Below are positions 7,721 to 15,904 of a stretch of DNA of 64,000 bases, in pieces. The stretch spans positions 1-64,000 of the forward strand of contig DATMGD010000048.1 of assembly GCA_035555855.1 (NCBI GenBank). Reading direction: 5' to 3'. Each line of letters opens with the position of its first letter. The stretch's first letter is position 1. The translations under genes and the position numbers were made by a program. The stretch is from Palsa-892 sp035555855 (GTDB taxonomy: Bacteria; Pseudomonadota; Alphaproteobacteria; Rhizobiales; Xanthobacteraceae). The notes under the pieces were generated by a model that had not been told where the DNA came from, did not search any database, and was given only the letters and a program-made list of their open reading frames with translations.

Positions 7721-8443
7721 TCATTTCAGATCGGACAGATAGTGGGTGATGTCGGTTCGGCAGACCGAGACGCGCCACTCGGTCGGCTTGCCGTCGAGCG
7801 AAAAGGCCGTGCGGTCGATCGACAACAGCGGCGCGCCGACTTTGACGCCAAGATGCTTTTCCTCGCGCCGCTTGGCGGCAACCGCTTTCAGCTTCTCGGT
7901 CGAGCGCGCGATCGTAACACCGAAGCGCGAGCGATAAAGCTCATAAAGATTGTTCGGAAGTTCGAGCTTCTCGGCGCCGGTGAACGGCGTGTAGGGCAGC
8001 GTGATCGTCTCGGCAATCACGGCTTTGCCGGCAAACGAGCGGATGCGCTCAATCTGCAGGACGCGCGCGCCTGCGCGTAATTTCAGGATTTTTGCAGCCT
8101 CGGCACTGGCGGTGCCGACATCGGTGCGCAGTATCTTACTTGTCGGAAATTCGCGCACGCCGGAATCGGGCGTCAGCTTGAAGAACTGAAAGATGATGCG
8201 CGCGTCGTCATGCCGCGCGACGAAGGTGCCGCGGCCCTGATGGCGGATGACGAGATTTTCCGATTCCATCTCGTCGAGCGCCTTGCGCGCGGTGCCGGGA
8301 GAGATGCCGAGATCGGCGGCGATTTCCATTTCGCTCGGGATTGCCTGACCCGCCTGCCAGGTGCCGTCGTTGATGCGGCCGACCAGCACGTCGCGCGCCT
8401 GCCGGTAGAGCGGGCGAAAACCGAGTGCGTTGCGAGTCTCCAT
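7721..8443 (-). CDS. GntR family regulator with UTRA domain
   Basis: This 240-residue repressor-type regulator has an N-terminal GntR winged helix-turn-helix (about 10-75, with PSEMEIAADLGIS and a GRGTFV wing) and a C-terminal UTRA ligand-binding domain (about 90-235), as in the HutC subfamily. It sits between the plus-strand suyAB genes and the minus-strand importer/dehydrogenase operon, so it is the obvious local regulator of both, probably relieved by a sulfonate intermediate. It reads in the same direction as the importer operon, 122 bases upstream of it. Confidence 0.92.
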   Translation of the reverse strand: METRNALGFRPLYRQARDVLVGRINDGTWQAGQAIPSEMEIAADLGISPGTARKALDEMESENLVIRHQGRGTFVARHDDARIIFQFFKLTPDSGVREFPTSKILRTDVGTASAEAAKILKLRAGARVLQIERIRSFAGKAVIAETITLPYTPFTGAEKLELPNNLYELYRSRFGVTIARSTEKLKAVAAKRREEKHLGVKVGAPLLSIDRTAFSLDGKPTEWRVSVCRTDITHYLSDLK

Positions 8444-8533
8444 CGGCCCATCCCTGTTGCCGCGAGGTTTTTCATTGACTCTGACTTATATCTTATAGAA
8501 GAATTGGGGTCTGGCAAGACAAAGGGACGCGCG
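8444..8533. promoter_or_regulatory. Divergent control region gntR / suyA
   Basis: Ninety bases separate the GntR start from suyA. They hold an AT-rich core with a tandem CTTATAT/CTTATAG repeat (8485-8498) just after a TTGACT (8475-8480), and a ribosome site AAAGGGA (8521-8527) seven bases before suyA. The TTATAT core recurs upstream of the importer operon at 7626-7631, so it may be part of a shared operator. No convincing sigma-70 pair with standard spacing was found. Confidence 0.45.
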
Positions 8534-8821
8534 ATGGCAATTCCGCAGCTGCTGGTTCACGAGAAAAAAGACACCGTCGGTGTCGTGGCGATCGAAGGCC
8601 TGAAGGCCGATACCGACATGCTTTGTGTCGTGACCGCCGATAATTCTTCCTTCAACCTGAAATCGAAAATGGATGTTCCGATCGGCCACAAGATTGCGCT
8701 CGTCGACATCAAGAAGGGCGACACGGTCATCAAGTACGGCCAGGACATCGGCAAGGCCGTCGCCGATATCGCGAAGGGCGAGCACGTCCACGTTCACAAC
8801 CTCAAGACCAAGCGGTGGTAA
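8534..8821 (+). CDS. suyA: (2R)-3-sulfolactate sulfo-lyase, small (alpha) subunit
   Basis: This 95-residue SAF-domain protein matches the N-terminal UxaA/altronate-dehydratase domain that forms the small subunit of SuyAB. It ends in the characteristic VHVHNLKTKRW tail. SuyAB cleaves (2R)-3-sulfolactate to pyruvate and sulfite in the cytoplasm. The ATG was chosen for its AAAGGGA ribosome site and normal family length; in-frame sequence upstream would read into the control region. It is followed two bases later by suyB. The sugar-acid dehydratases UxaA and GarD are the related alternatives, but the flanking slcC, comC, soeABC and TauE genes strongly favour sulfolactate. Confidence 0.9.
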   Translation: MAIPQLLVHEKKDTVGVVAIEGLKADTDMLCVVTADNSSFNLKSKMDVPIGHKIALVDIKKGDTVIKYGQDIGKAVADIAKGEHVHVHNLKTKRW

Positions 8822-8823
8822 TC

Positions 8824-10011
8824 ATGGCCCAGGGCAACGGTAAGTCGAACATGAAGTTTCAGGGCTGGCGCCGCGAGAACGGCCGCGTCGGCGTGCGCAA
8901 CCACGTCGTCATCCTCCCGCTAGACGATCTGTCGAACGCGGCTTGCGAGGCGGTCGCCAACAACATCAAGGGCACGCTCGCCATTCCGCACGCCTACGGG
9001 CGCTTGCAGTTCGGCGAAGATCTCGAGTTGCACTTCCGCACGCTGATCGGCACGGGCTCGAACCCGAACGTCGCGGCGGTCGTCGTCATCGGCATCGAGG
9101 AGCAGTGGACCAATCGCGTCGTCGAAGGCATCAAGAAGACGGGTAAGCCCGTCATCGGCTTCGGCATCGAATTGCACGGCGATATCGACACCATCGCTCG
9201 CGCCTCGCGTGTTGCGAAGGAATATGTCCAGTGGGCGTCCGAACTAAAGCGCGAAGAGTGCGACATCTCCGATTTGTGGGTCTCCACGAAGTGCGGCGAG
9301 AGCGACACCACCACCGGCCTCGCGTCGTGCCCGACAGTCGGTAACATGTACGACAAGCTGATCCCGAAGGGCATTCACGGTGTGTTCGGTGAGACTTCCG
9401 AGATCACGGGTGCCGAGCATCTCGCGAAAGCGCGCGCCATTTCGCCGGAAATCGGCGAGAAGTGGATGAAGACCTGGCAGGCCTACGAGGACGACGTCAT
9501 CCAGGCCCACAAGACCAACGACCTTTCGGACTCGCAGCCGACCAAGGGCAACATTGCCGGCGGTCTTTCGACGATCGAGGAAAAGGCGCTCGGCAATCTC
9601 GAAAAGATCGGCCGCACCTGCAAATACATCGACGTGCTGGGGCCAGCCGAAGCGCCGGCCAAGGGCCCCGGTCTCTACTATATGGATACGTCGTCGGCCG
9701 CGGCCGAATGCGTCACGCTGATGGCGGCGGGCGGCTACGTCATCCACACCTTCCCGACCGGGCAGGGTAACATCATCGGCAATCCGATCGTGCCGGTCAT
9801 CAAGATCACCGGCAATCCGCGCACGGTGCGGACGATGTCGGAGCACGTCGACCTCGACGTCTCGGGCATCCTGCGCCGCGACCAGACGATCCCGGAAGCG
9901 GGCGATGCGTTGATCGAGATGATCATGCGCACCGCAAACGGCCGCCTGACCGCCTCGGAAGCGCTCGGTCACCGCGAATTTGTGCTGACAAAGCTCTATC
10001 GCAGCGCGTAA
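8824..10011 (+). CDS. suyB: (2R)-3-sulfolactate sulfo-lyase, large (beta) subunit
   Basis: This 395-residue protein is the C-terminal altronate-dehydratase-type domain as a separate subunit. The conserved KCGESDTTTGLASCP segment (around residues 157-171) and a later GRTC segment carry the expected metal-site cysteines. With SuyA it catalyses desulfonation of sulfolactate to pyruvate plus sulfite, the step that links this island to central metabolism. The ATG two bases after the suyA stop is preferred over a GTG nine bases upstream inside suyA. Confidence 0.92.
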   Translation: MAQGNGKSNMKFQGWRRENGRVGVRNHVVILPLDDLSNAACEAVANNIKGTLAIPHAYGRLQFGEDLELHFRTLIGTGSNPNVAAVVVIGIEEQWTNRVVEGIKKTGKPVIGFGIELHGDIDTIARASRVAKEYVQWASELKREECDISDLWVSTKCGESDTTTGLASCPTVGNMYDKLIPKGIHGVFGETSEITGAEHLAKARAISPEIGEKWMKTWQAYEDDVIQAHKTNDLSDSQPTKGNIAGGLSTIEEKALGNLEKIGRTCKYIDVLGPAEAPAKGPGLYYMDTSSAAAECVTLMAAGGYVIHTFPTGQGNIIGNPIVPVIKITGNPRTVRTMSEHVDLDVSGILRRDQTIPEAGDALIEMIMRTANGRLTASEALGHREFVLTKLYRSA

Positions 10012-10021
10012 TTTCCCGCGC

Positions 10022-10960
10022 ATGACCGATCTTCTCATTACCGAAACGATCGACGAGGACGTCTTCAAGGACGTCCTCGCCGGTTTCAACATCATCTACG
10101 AACCCAAGCTCTTTCTGCGACACGACGACCTTTGCAAGGCCGTCGCGAACGTGCCGGCGATCATCGTCCGCAACAACACGCAGGTGAACGCCGACGTGCT
10201 CAAGCACGCGACGAAGCTCGTCGCGGTCGGCCGCCTCGGTGTCGGCCTCGACAATATCGACATGGCGACCTGCAAGGCGCGCGGCATCGCGGTTTATCCC
10301 GCGACCGGCGCCAACGCCCAGTCGGTGGTCGAATATGTCATCGGCGCGGCCTATGCGCTGCTGCGCCGCGCCTTCTTCGCAACCCCTGAAGTGCTGGCGG
10401 GCGATTTCCCACGCGCCCGGTGGCAGGGCCGCGAAGTCGCCGGCAAGCGTCTCGGCATCGTCGGCTTCGGTGCGATCGGGCGCATGTTGGGTGCGACGGC
10501 GACGGGGATCGGCATGGAGGTTGTCGGCTACGATCCGCATCTCAAGGCGGACGATCCGGCATGGACGCAACCGTGGGGAAAAGTTCCGTCGCTCGATCTC
10601 GACACGCTGCTCGCGACGAGCGATGTCGTCTCGCTGCATGTGCCGCTCAACGCCGAGACCAAAGACCTGATCGACCGCGCGGCGCTCGCCAAGATGAAGC
10701 GTGGCGCGATCCTCGTGAATGCCGCACGCGGTGGTGTCGCCAACGAAGCGGCAACAGTGGAAGCATTGCGCTCCGGCCAACTCGGCGGCGCGGCCTTCGA
10801 TGTTTTCACTGAGGAGCCGCTCTCCAAGGAGGGCGCCAAGGTCTTCGCCGATTGCCCGAACTTAATCTTGACGCCGCATATCGGCGCAGGCACGGCGGAG
10901 GCGAACCAGCGCGTTTCGTTCATGGTCGCAGAAAGAATTCGCGATCACTTCAAGAAATAA
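10022..10960 (+). CDS. slcC: (S)-sulfolactate dehydrogenase (D-2-hydroxyacid dehydrogenase family)
   Basis: This 312-residue NAD-dependent dehydrogenase of the D-isomer-specific 2-hydroxyacid family has the Rossmann motif GFGAIG (about 149-154) and the catalytic Arg, Glu and His in NAARGG, FTEEPL and LTPHIG. In known sulfolactate clusters SlcC oxidises (S)-sulfolactate to sulfopyruvate, which ComC reduces to the (R) form that SuyAB accepts. It starts ten bases after suyB and is followed fifteen bases later by comC, the usual partnership. From sequence alone it could also be a phosphoglycerate- or glyoxylate-type dehydrogenase. Confidence 0.85.
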   Translation: MTDLLITETIDEDVFKDVLAGFNIIYEPKLFLRHDDLCKAVANVPAIIVRNNTQVNADVLKHATKLVAVGRLGVGLDNIDMATCKARGIAVYPATGANAQSVVEYVIGAAYALLRRAFFATPEVLAGDFPRARWQGREVAGKRLGIVGFGAIGRMLGATATGIGMEVVGYDPHLKADDPAWTQPWGKVPSLDLDTLLATSDVVSLHVPLNAETKDLIDRAALAKMKRGAILVNAARGGVANEAATVEALRSGQLGGAAFDVFTEEPLSKEGAKVFADCPNLILTPHIGAGTAEANQRVSFMVAERIRDHFKK

Positions 10961-10975
10961 CCGCGGAAGACAATC

Positions 10976-11962
10976 ATGCCGACGCTCTCGCTTTCCGAAG
11001 CCCAGCAACTTGTGACGGCTGCGCTGACGCGTTCCGGTGCCTCGGCGGAAAACGCGGAAAGTGTCGCGCGTGCGCTCGTTGCCGCCGAAGCCGACGGTCT
11101 CAAGGGCCACGGCCTGTCGCGCGTTCCCACATACGCCGCGCAGGCGAAAGCCGGAAAAATCGACGGCCGCGCCAAGCCTTCGCTCAAGTGGCGCAAGCCG
11201 GGGGTCGCCGCGATCGACGCCGCGCATGGCTTCGCCTATCCGGCGATTGACCTTGCGCTCGCCGAATTGCCGGGCGCGGCGAAGAAGAACGGCATCGCTT
11301 CCGCTGGCATTCATCGCTCGCATCATTGCGGCGCGGCGGGGCTGCCGGTCGAGAAACTCGCGGAGCAGGGCTTGATGGCGCTGATGTTCGCCAACACGCC
11401 AGGCGCGATTGCGCCGTGGGGCGGATCGCAAGCCGTATTCGGCACCAACCCGATCGCTTTCGCCTGTCCGTTGCCTTCGCACGCGCCGATCGTCGTCGAT
11501 CTGTCGCTCTCGAAAGTCGCGCGCGGTAACATCCTCGCCGCCAAACAAAAGAACGAAAAAATTCCCGAAGGCTGGGCGCTCGACGCGGGCGGCAAGCCGA
11601 CGACCGATCCCAACGCGGCGCTCGGCGGCACGATGCTGCCCCTCGGCGATGCCAAAGGCACGGCGCTGGCGCTGATGGTCGAACTGCTCGCAGCAGGGCT
11701 CACCGGCGCGAACTATGCCGCCGACGCTTCGTCGTTTCTCGATGCCAAGGGCTCGCCGCCCGGCACAGGCCAGCTCCTGATCGTGTTCGATCCCGCAGCA
11801 TTCGGCGGATCGCTAGCGCATTTTGCGACGCTCGCGCAATCGATCGAAGGGCAGGCGGGCGCGCGGCTTCCCGGCACGCGGCGGCTTCAGCTGCGCGACA
11901 AGGCGAAGCGTGATGGCGTCACCGTCGCCGATGCGCTGGTCGCCGAGATCAAGGCGCTCTGA
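10976..11962 (+). CDS. comC: (R)-sulfolactate dehydrogenase (malate/L-lactate dehydrogenase type 2 family)
   Basis: This 328-residue protein belongs to the MDH/LDH2 oxidoreductase family that includes ComC. Conserved parts are the DGLKGHGLSR segment near residue 40, the HRSHHCGAAG active-site region near 113 and the FGTNPIAFA segment near 155. ComC interconverts sulfopyruvate and (R)-sulfolactate using NAD(P)H, completing a two-enzyme racemase with SlcC. It is the last gene of the suyAB-slcC-comC run; a 330-base gap with a repeat separates it from soeA. Confidence 0.85.
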   Translation: MPTLSLSEAQQLVTAALTRSGASAENAESVARALVAAEADGLKGHGLSRVPTYAAQAKAGKIDGRAKPSLKWRKPGVAAIDAAHGFAYPAIDLALAELPGAAKKNGIASAGIHRSHHCGAAGLPVEKLAEQGLMALMFANTPGAIAPWGGSQAVFGTNPIAFACPLPSHAPIVVDLSLSKVARGNILAAKQKNEKIPEGWALDAGGKPTTDPNAALGGTMLPLGDAKGTALALMVELLAAGLTGANYAADASSFLDAKGSPPGTGQLLIVFDPAAFGGSLAHFATLAQSIEGQAGARLPGTRRLQLRDKAKRDGVTVADALVAEIKAL

Positions 11963-12292
11963 TCGGGCTAGGCCGCCAGTAAAACCGGCAAGTCTCCGGC
12001 GTCCCGCGCCGCCCTCATTATTTCTTGAGAGAGTGGTGAACTGACGATTCCTCGGCGCTGAAGAGCGATCGCGAGCACTGTGGCGCTTGTCTGCGAGGAC
12101 GGGAAGGTAAGGCGGGGTGAATCCAACAATAGAACGGGCGATGCCAACCCCGGCGTATCAACAGAATTGCAGAATGGATTGATCGTCAAATAAGAATGGA
12201 ACTGCACAGGTCTAGATGGTCCCTTGGCGTCAGACCCGGCATGCGGACGATTTCGAGTCGCCCGTCATCGCGCAAGAAACGGTGCAGGTTTC
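11963..12292. other. 330-base gap between comC and soeA
   Basis: No gene is supported here. The left part contains a 33-base interspersed repeat (see 11984-12016), and the right part is the leader of soeA. A weak open frame on the minus strand (11968-12207) lies across the repeat and shows no recognisable protein. The gap makes a separate promoter for soeABC plausible, but no standard promoter pair is obvious. Confidence 0.6.
11984..12016 (-). repeat. 33-base interspersed repeat, copy 1
   Basis: These 33 bases are identical, in reverse complement, to 46015-46047. In one frame the unit encodes RAARDAGDLPV, a string that also appears at the second site. The repeat is intergenic at both places, and sequence just outside also shows limited similarity, so the full element is probably longer and degenerate. 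I infer a dispersed intergenic repeat family of this genome. Confidence 0.75.
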
Positions 12293-15154
12293 ATGTCCAA
12301 GGCTGAAAAATTCGGCGACCCGCGCGTCGCAACCAACGCGCTCGTCAACGACGAAGTCAAATACACCACATGTTACATGTGCGCCTGCCGCTGCGGCATC
12401 AAGGTCAGCCTGCGCGAAGGCAAGGTCCGTTACATCGAAGGCAATAAAGACCACCCGGTGAACAAGGGCGTGTTGTGCGCCAAGGGTTCGGCCGGCATCA
12501 TGCAGCACTATTCGCCCGCCCGCCTGCGCAAGCCCTTGCTGCGCACCGGCGAGCGCGGCAGTGGCGAATTCCGCGAGATCGAGTGGGAAGAGGCGATGTC
12601 GATCGCCACCGAGTGGCTCGGCAACATCCGCAAGACCGATCCGAAGAAGCTCGCGTTTTTCACCGGCCGCGACCAGTCGCAGGCGCTCACCGGCTGGTGG
12701 GCGACGCAGTTCGGCACGCTGAACTACGCCGCGCACGGCGGCTTCTGCTCAGTCAACATGGCGGCGGGCGGGCTCTACACCGTCGGCGGTTCGTTCTGGG
12801 AATTCGGCGAACCCGATTGGGAGCGCAGCAAATATTTCATGCTCTTTGGCGTCGCCGAAGATCACGACTCGAACCCGATCAAGATCGGCCTCGGCAAGCT
12901 GAAGCGCAGCGGCGCCAAGGTCGTTTCGGTCAACCCGGTCCGCACCGGCTATTCGGCGATCGCCGACGAATGGCTCGGCATCCGCCCCGGCACGGACGGC
13001 TTGTTCATTCTCGCGCTCGTTCACGAGCTACTGCGTGCCGGCAAGATCGACGCCGATTATCTCGCGCGCTACACCAATTCGCCTTGGCTGGTGATTCAGG
13101 AACGCGGCAGCGCCGAAGACGGTTTGTTTTTCCGCGTCGAAGGCGCGCCGCAAGTTTACGATCGAAAGCGCAAGAAAATCGTCAGCGCGCTCGACCCCGA
13201 CGCTGCGCCCGCGCTTTCGGGCGAGTACCAGCTTCCCGATGGCCGCAAGGCCGTGCCGTCCTTCATGCTGCTCGCCGAGCGTTATCTCAGCAGCGAATAT
13301 TCTCCCGAAGCGGTTGCCAAAAAGACTGGCATTTCCGCCGCGACGATCAAGCGGATTGCTGCGGAGCTTGCACATGTCGCCTTCGAACAGGAAGTCGTCG
13401 TCGAGCAGCCGTGGACCGATTGGGCCGGACGCCGTCATGAGCGCATGATCGGCCGCCCGATCAGCATTCACGCGATGCGTGGCATCTCCGCGCACTCGAA
13501 TGGTTTTCACACCTGCCGCGCGCTGCATATGTTGCAGACGCTGCTCGGCGCGATCGATACGCCGGGCGCGTTCCGCTATGAGCCGCCGTATCCGAAGCCG
13601 ATCCCGCCGGTCGTTAAGCCCGCAGGCCCCGCGAAAGCAGGCGAGAGCCTGAAGGGCTCGCCGCTCGGCTTTCCGCAGGGGCCTGAGGATTTGCTCGTCG
13701 ATGAGAACGGCAACGCGCTCCGCATCGACAAGGCGTTCTCGTGGGAAGCGCCGCTCTCGCCGCACGGCATGTTCCACACCGTGATTGCGAATGCGCATCG
13801 CGGCGATCCGTACCGCATCGACACGCTCTTTATGTATATGGCCAACATGAGTTGGAACTCCGCGATGAACACCGCGGGGACCATGGAGATGCTCACCGAC
13901 AAGGACGAGAACGGCGAATACAAGATTCCGCACATCATCTATTCCGACGCTTACTATTCGGAGATGGTGGCGTATTCCGATCTTGTTTTTCCGGATACGA
14001 CTTATCTAGAGCGTTACGACTGCATCTCAATGCTCGACCGTCCGATCAGCAACGCCGAAAGCGCGGCCGATGCCATCCGTCAGCCGGTGGTGAAGCCCGA
14101 TCGCGACGTTCGGCCCTTCCAGGATGTGTTGATCGATCTTGGCGCGCGGCTGAAACTGCCGGGCCTCGTCAACGAAAAGGGCGAGCCGAAATATCCCGGC
14201 CTGTTTCCCGATTACATGGTCAACCATGAGCGCAGCCCCAAGGTCGGCATGCTTGCCGGCTGGCGCGGCGACAACGGTGGCGAAGAAGCCATTGGCTCGG
14301 TCAATCCGCGGCAGCTTGAGCGCTATATCGAAAACCAGTGCTTCTGGCAGAGCGAAATCCCGCACGAAGCGCATTACTTCAAGCCGTGGAACAAGGCCTA
14401 TCTCGATTGGGCCGTTTCGATGGGCTTTCTCAACAAGCCCGAGCCGATCTTCATTCAGCTCTACAGCGAGACGATCCAGAAATTCCGCCTCGTCGCGCGC
14501 GGCCACGGCGATGTGCCGATTCCCGATCAGCATCGCGAGCGTGTCGCGACCTATTTCGATCCGCTGCCGATCTGGTACATGCCGTTCGAGGAAGCGAGTG
14601 CCGGCGGCGATTTCGATTTCCATGCCGTCACGCAGCGGCCGATGGCGATGTACCACAGCTGGGGTTCGCAGAATGCGTGGCTTCGCCAGATCCACGGCGA
14701 GAACATGCTGCACATTCACCGCGAAACGGCGGCAGAACTCGGCATCAAGGAAGGCGATTGGGTCAAGCTCACGAGCCCGCACAGCACGATCACCGTGCGC
14801 GCAAAGCCGATGGACGGCGTTAACAAGAACACCGTCTGGACCTGGAATGCGATCGGCAAGCGCTCGGGTGCGTGGAATCTCGCGCCGGACGCCAACGAGT
14901 CGAAGCGCGGCTTCCTGCTTAACCACCTGATCCGCGATCTTCTGCCGCCGCGCGAAGGTGGCTACCGCTACTCGAACTCCGATCCGGTCACAGGGCAGGC
15001 GGCCTGGTACGATCTTCGCGTGCGCATCGAGAAGGCGGTCGGCAAGCATGAACACAGCGAGCCGCATTTCCCGACGATCGCGACACCGAACCTGCCGGAG
15101 CGGCCTGACATTCTGCGCTATGGCCAGAAATTCCGCCCCGAGGTGAAGCAATGA
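12293..15154 (+). CDS. soeA: Sulfite:quinone dehydrogenase, molybdopterin subunit SoeA
   Basis: This 953-residue catalytic subunit belongs to the complex iron-sulfur molybdoenzyme (DMSO reductase) family. The N-terminal [4Fe-4S] motif CYMCACRC (starting near residue 23) with a fourth Cys in GVLCAKG is followed by the bis-MGD binding domains and a C-terminal dinucleotide-binding domain. There is no twin-arginine signal, so it acts in the cytoplasm, as SoeA does. It overlaps soeB by four bases (ATGA). SoeABC oxidises sulfite to sulfate and reduces quinone, which fits sulfite release by SuyAB. A polysulfide, tetrathionate or DMSO reductase reading is possible from fold alone; the ATG at 12293 avoids an unlikely N-terminal extension. 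Confidence 0.88.
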   Translation: MSKAEKFGDPRVATNALVNDEVKYTTCYMCACRCGIKVSLREGKVRYIEGNKDHPVNKGVLCAKGSAGIMQHYSPARLRKPLLRTGERGSGEFREIEWEEAMSIATEWLGNIRKTDPKKLAFFTGRDQSQALTGWWATQFGTLNYAAHGGFCSVNMAAGGLYTVGGSFWEFGEPDWERSKYFMLFGVAEDHDSNPIKIGLGKLKRSGAKVVSVNPVRTGYSAIADEWLGIRPGTDGLFILALVHELLRAGKIDADYLARYTNSPWLVIQERGSAEDGLFFRVEGAPQVYDRKRKKIVSALDPDAAPALSGEYQLPDGRKAVPSFMLLAERYLSSEYSPEAVAKKTGISAATIKRIAAELAHVAFEQEVVVEQPWTDWAGRRHERMIGRPISIHAMRGISAHSNGFHTCRALHMLQTLLGAIDTPGAFRYEPPYPKPIPPVVKPAGPAKAGESLKGSPLGFPQGPEDLLVDENGNALRIDKAFSWEAPLSPHGMFHTVIANAHRGDPYRIDTLFMYMANMSWNSAMNTAGTMEMLTDKDENGEYKIPHIIYSDAYYSEMVAYSDLVFPDTTYLERYDCISMLDRPISNAESAADAIRQPVVKPDRDVRPFQDVLIDLGARLKLPGLVNEKGEPKYPGLFPDYMVNHERSPKVGMLAGWRGDNGGEEAIGSVNPRQLERYIENQCFWQSEIPHEAHYFKPWNKAYLDWAVSMGFLNKPEPIFIQLYSETIQKFRLVARGHGDVPIPDQHRERVATYFDPLPIWYMPFEEASAGGDFDFHAVTQRPMAMYHSWGSQNAWLRQIHGENMLHIHRETAAELGIKEGDWVKLTSPHSTITVRAKPMDGVNKNTVWTWNAIGKRSGAWNLAPDANESKRGFLLNHLIRDLLPPREGGYRYSNSDPVTGQAAWYDLRVRIEKAVGKHEHSEPHFPTIATPNLPERPDILRYGQKFRPEVKQ

Positions 15155-15891
15155 CCTCGCTTCCGCAAACGACGGGCAAGAAGCTCGGCCTCGTCATCGA
15201 TCTTGATGTTTGCGTCGGTTGCCATGCCTGCGCAGTGAACTGCAAGGAGTGGAACACCGGCGGCGTCGCGGCGCCGCTCACTGATCTGAAACCCTATGGC
15301 GAGGATCCGCACGGCGTCTGGTTCAATCGTATTCACAGCTACGAGATGAACGACGACGACCGCAGCCGTACGGTGCATTTCCCGCGCTCGTGCCTGCATT
15401 GCGAGGAGCCGGCCTGCGTCACGGTCTGCCCGACCGGCGCGAGCTACAAGCGCTCCGAAGACGGCATCGTGCTCGTCAACGAGGATCTCTGCATCGGCTG
15501 CAAGCTCTGCTCGTGGGCCTGCCCATACGGCGCGCGCGAATTCGACTACGACGTCGGCGTCATGAAGAAGTGCACGCTCTGCATCGACCGCATCTATAAC
15601 GAGAACCTGCCCGAGCGCGACCGCGTGCCGGCTTGCGTCGCGACGTGCCCGACTTCGGCACGCTCGTTCGGCGATCTTGGCGATCCGAATTCGGCAGTGT
15701 CGAAGCTCGTCAAGGAGCGCGGCGGTTTCGAATTGATGCCTGAAATGGGCTATCGGCCGACCAACCGTTATCTGCCGCCGCGGCCGAAAAAGCAGTTCGG
15801 CGAACACACCGCATCGCCCGAACTTGCGCCGCTCACCCCGCAGCCGGGCGAGGGCTTCCTCGGCTGGATCGACCGCGTGCTGTCGAACTGA
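15151..15891 (+). CDS. soeB: Sulfite:quinone dehydrogenase, iron-sulfur subunit SoeB
   Basis: This 246-residue ferredoxin-like subunit carries four sets of cysteines for four [4Fe-4S] clusters (CVGCHAC, CLHCEEPAC, CIGCKLC with CPYG, and CTLC with CVATCP), the layout of DmsB/PsrB/SoeB. It shuttles electrons from SoeA to the membrane subunit SoeC. Its start overlaps soeA, and soeC follows 13 bases after its stop, so the three are one transcription unit. Confidence 0.92.
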   Translation: MTSLPQTTGKKLGLVIDLDVCVGCHACAVNCKEWNTGGVAAPLTDLKPYGEDPHGVWFNRIHSYEMNDDDRSRTVHFPRSCLHCEEPACVTVCPTGASYKRSEDGIVLVNEDLCIGCKLCSWACPYGAREFDYDVGVMKKCTLCIDRIYNENLPERDRVPACVATCPTSARSFGDLGDPNSAVSKLVKERGGFELMPEMGYRPTNRYLPPRPKKQFGEHTASPELAPLTPQPGEGFLGWIDRVLSN

Positions 15892-15904
15892 AGCGATCGA
15901 AATC

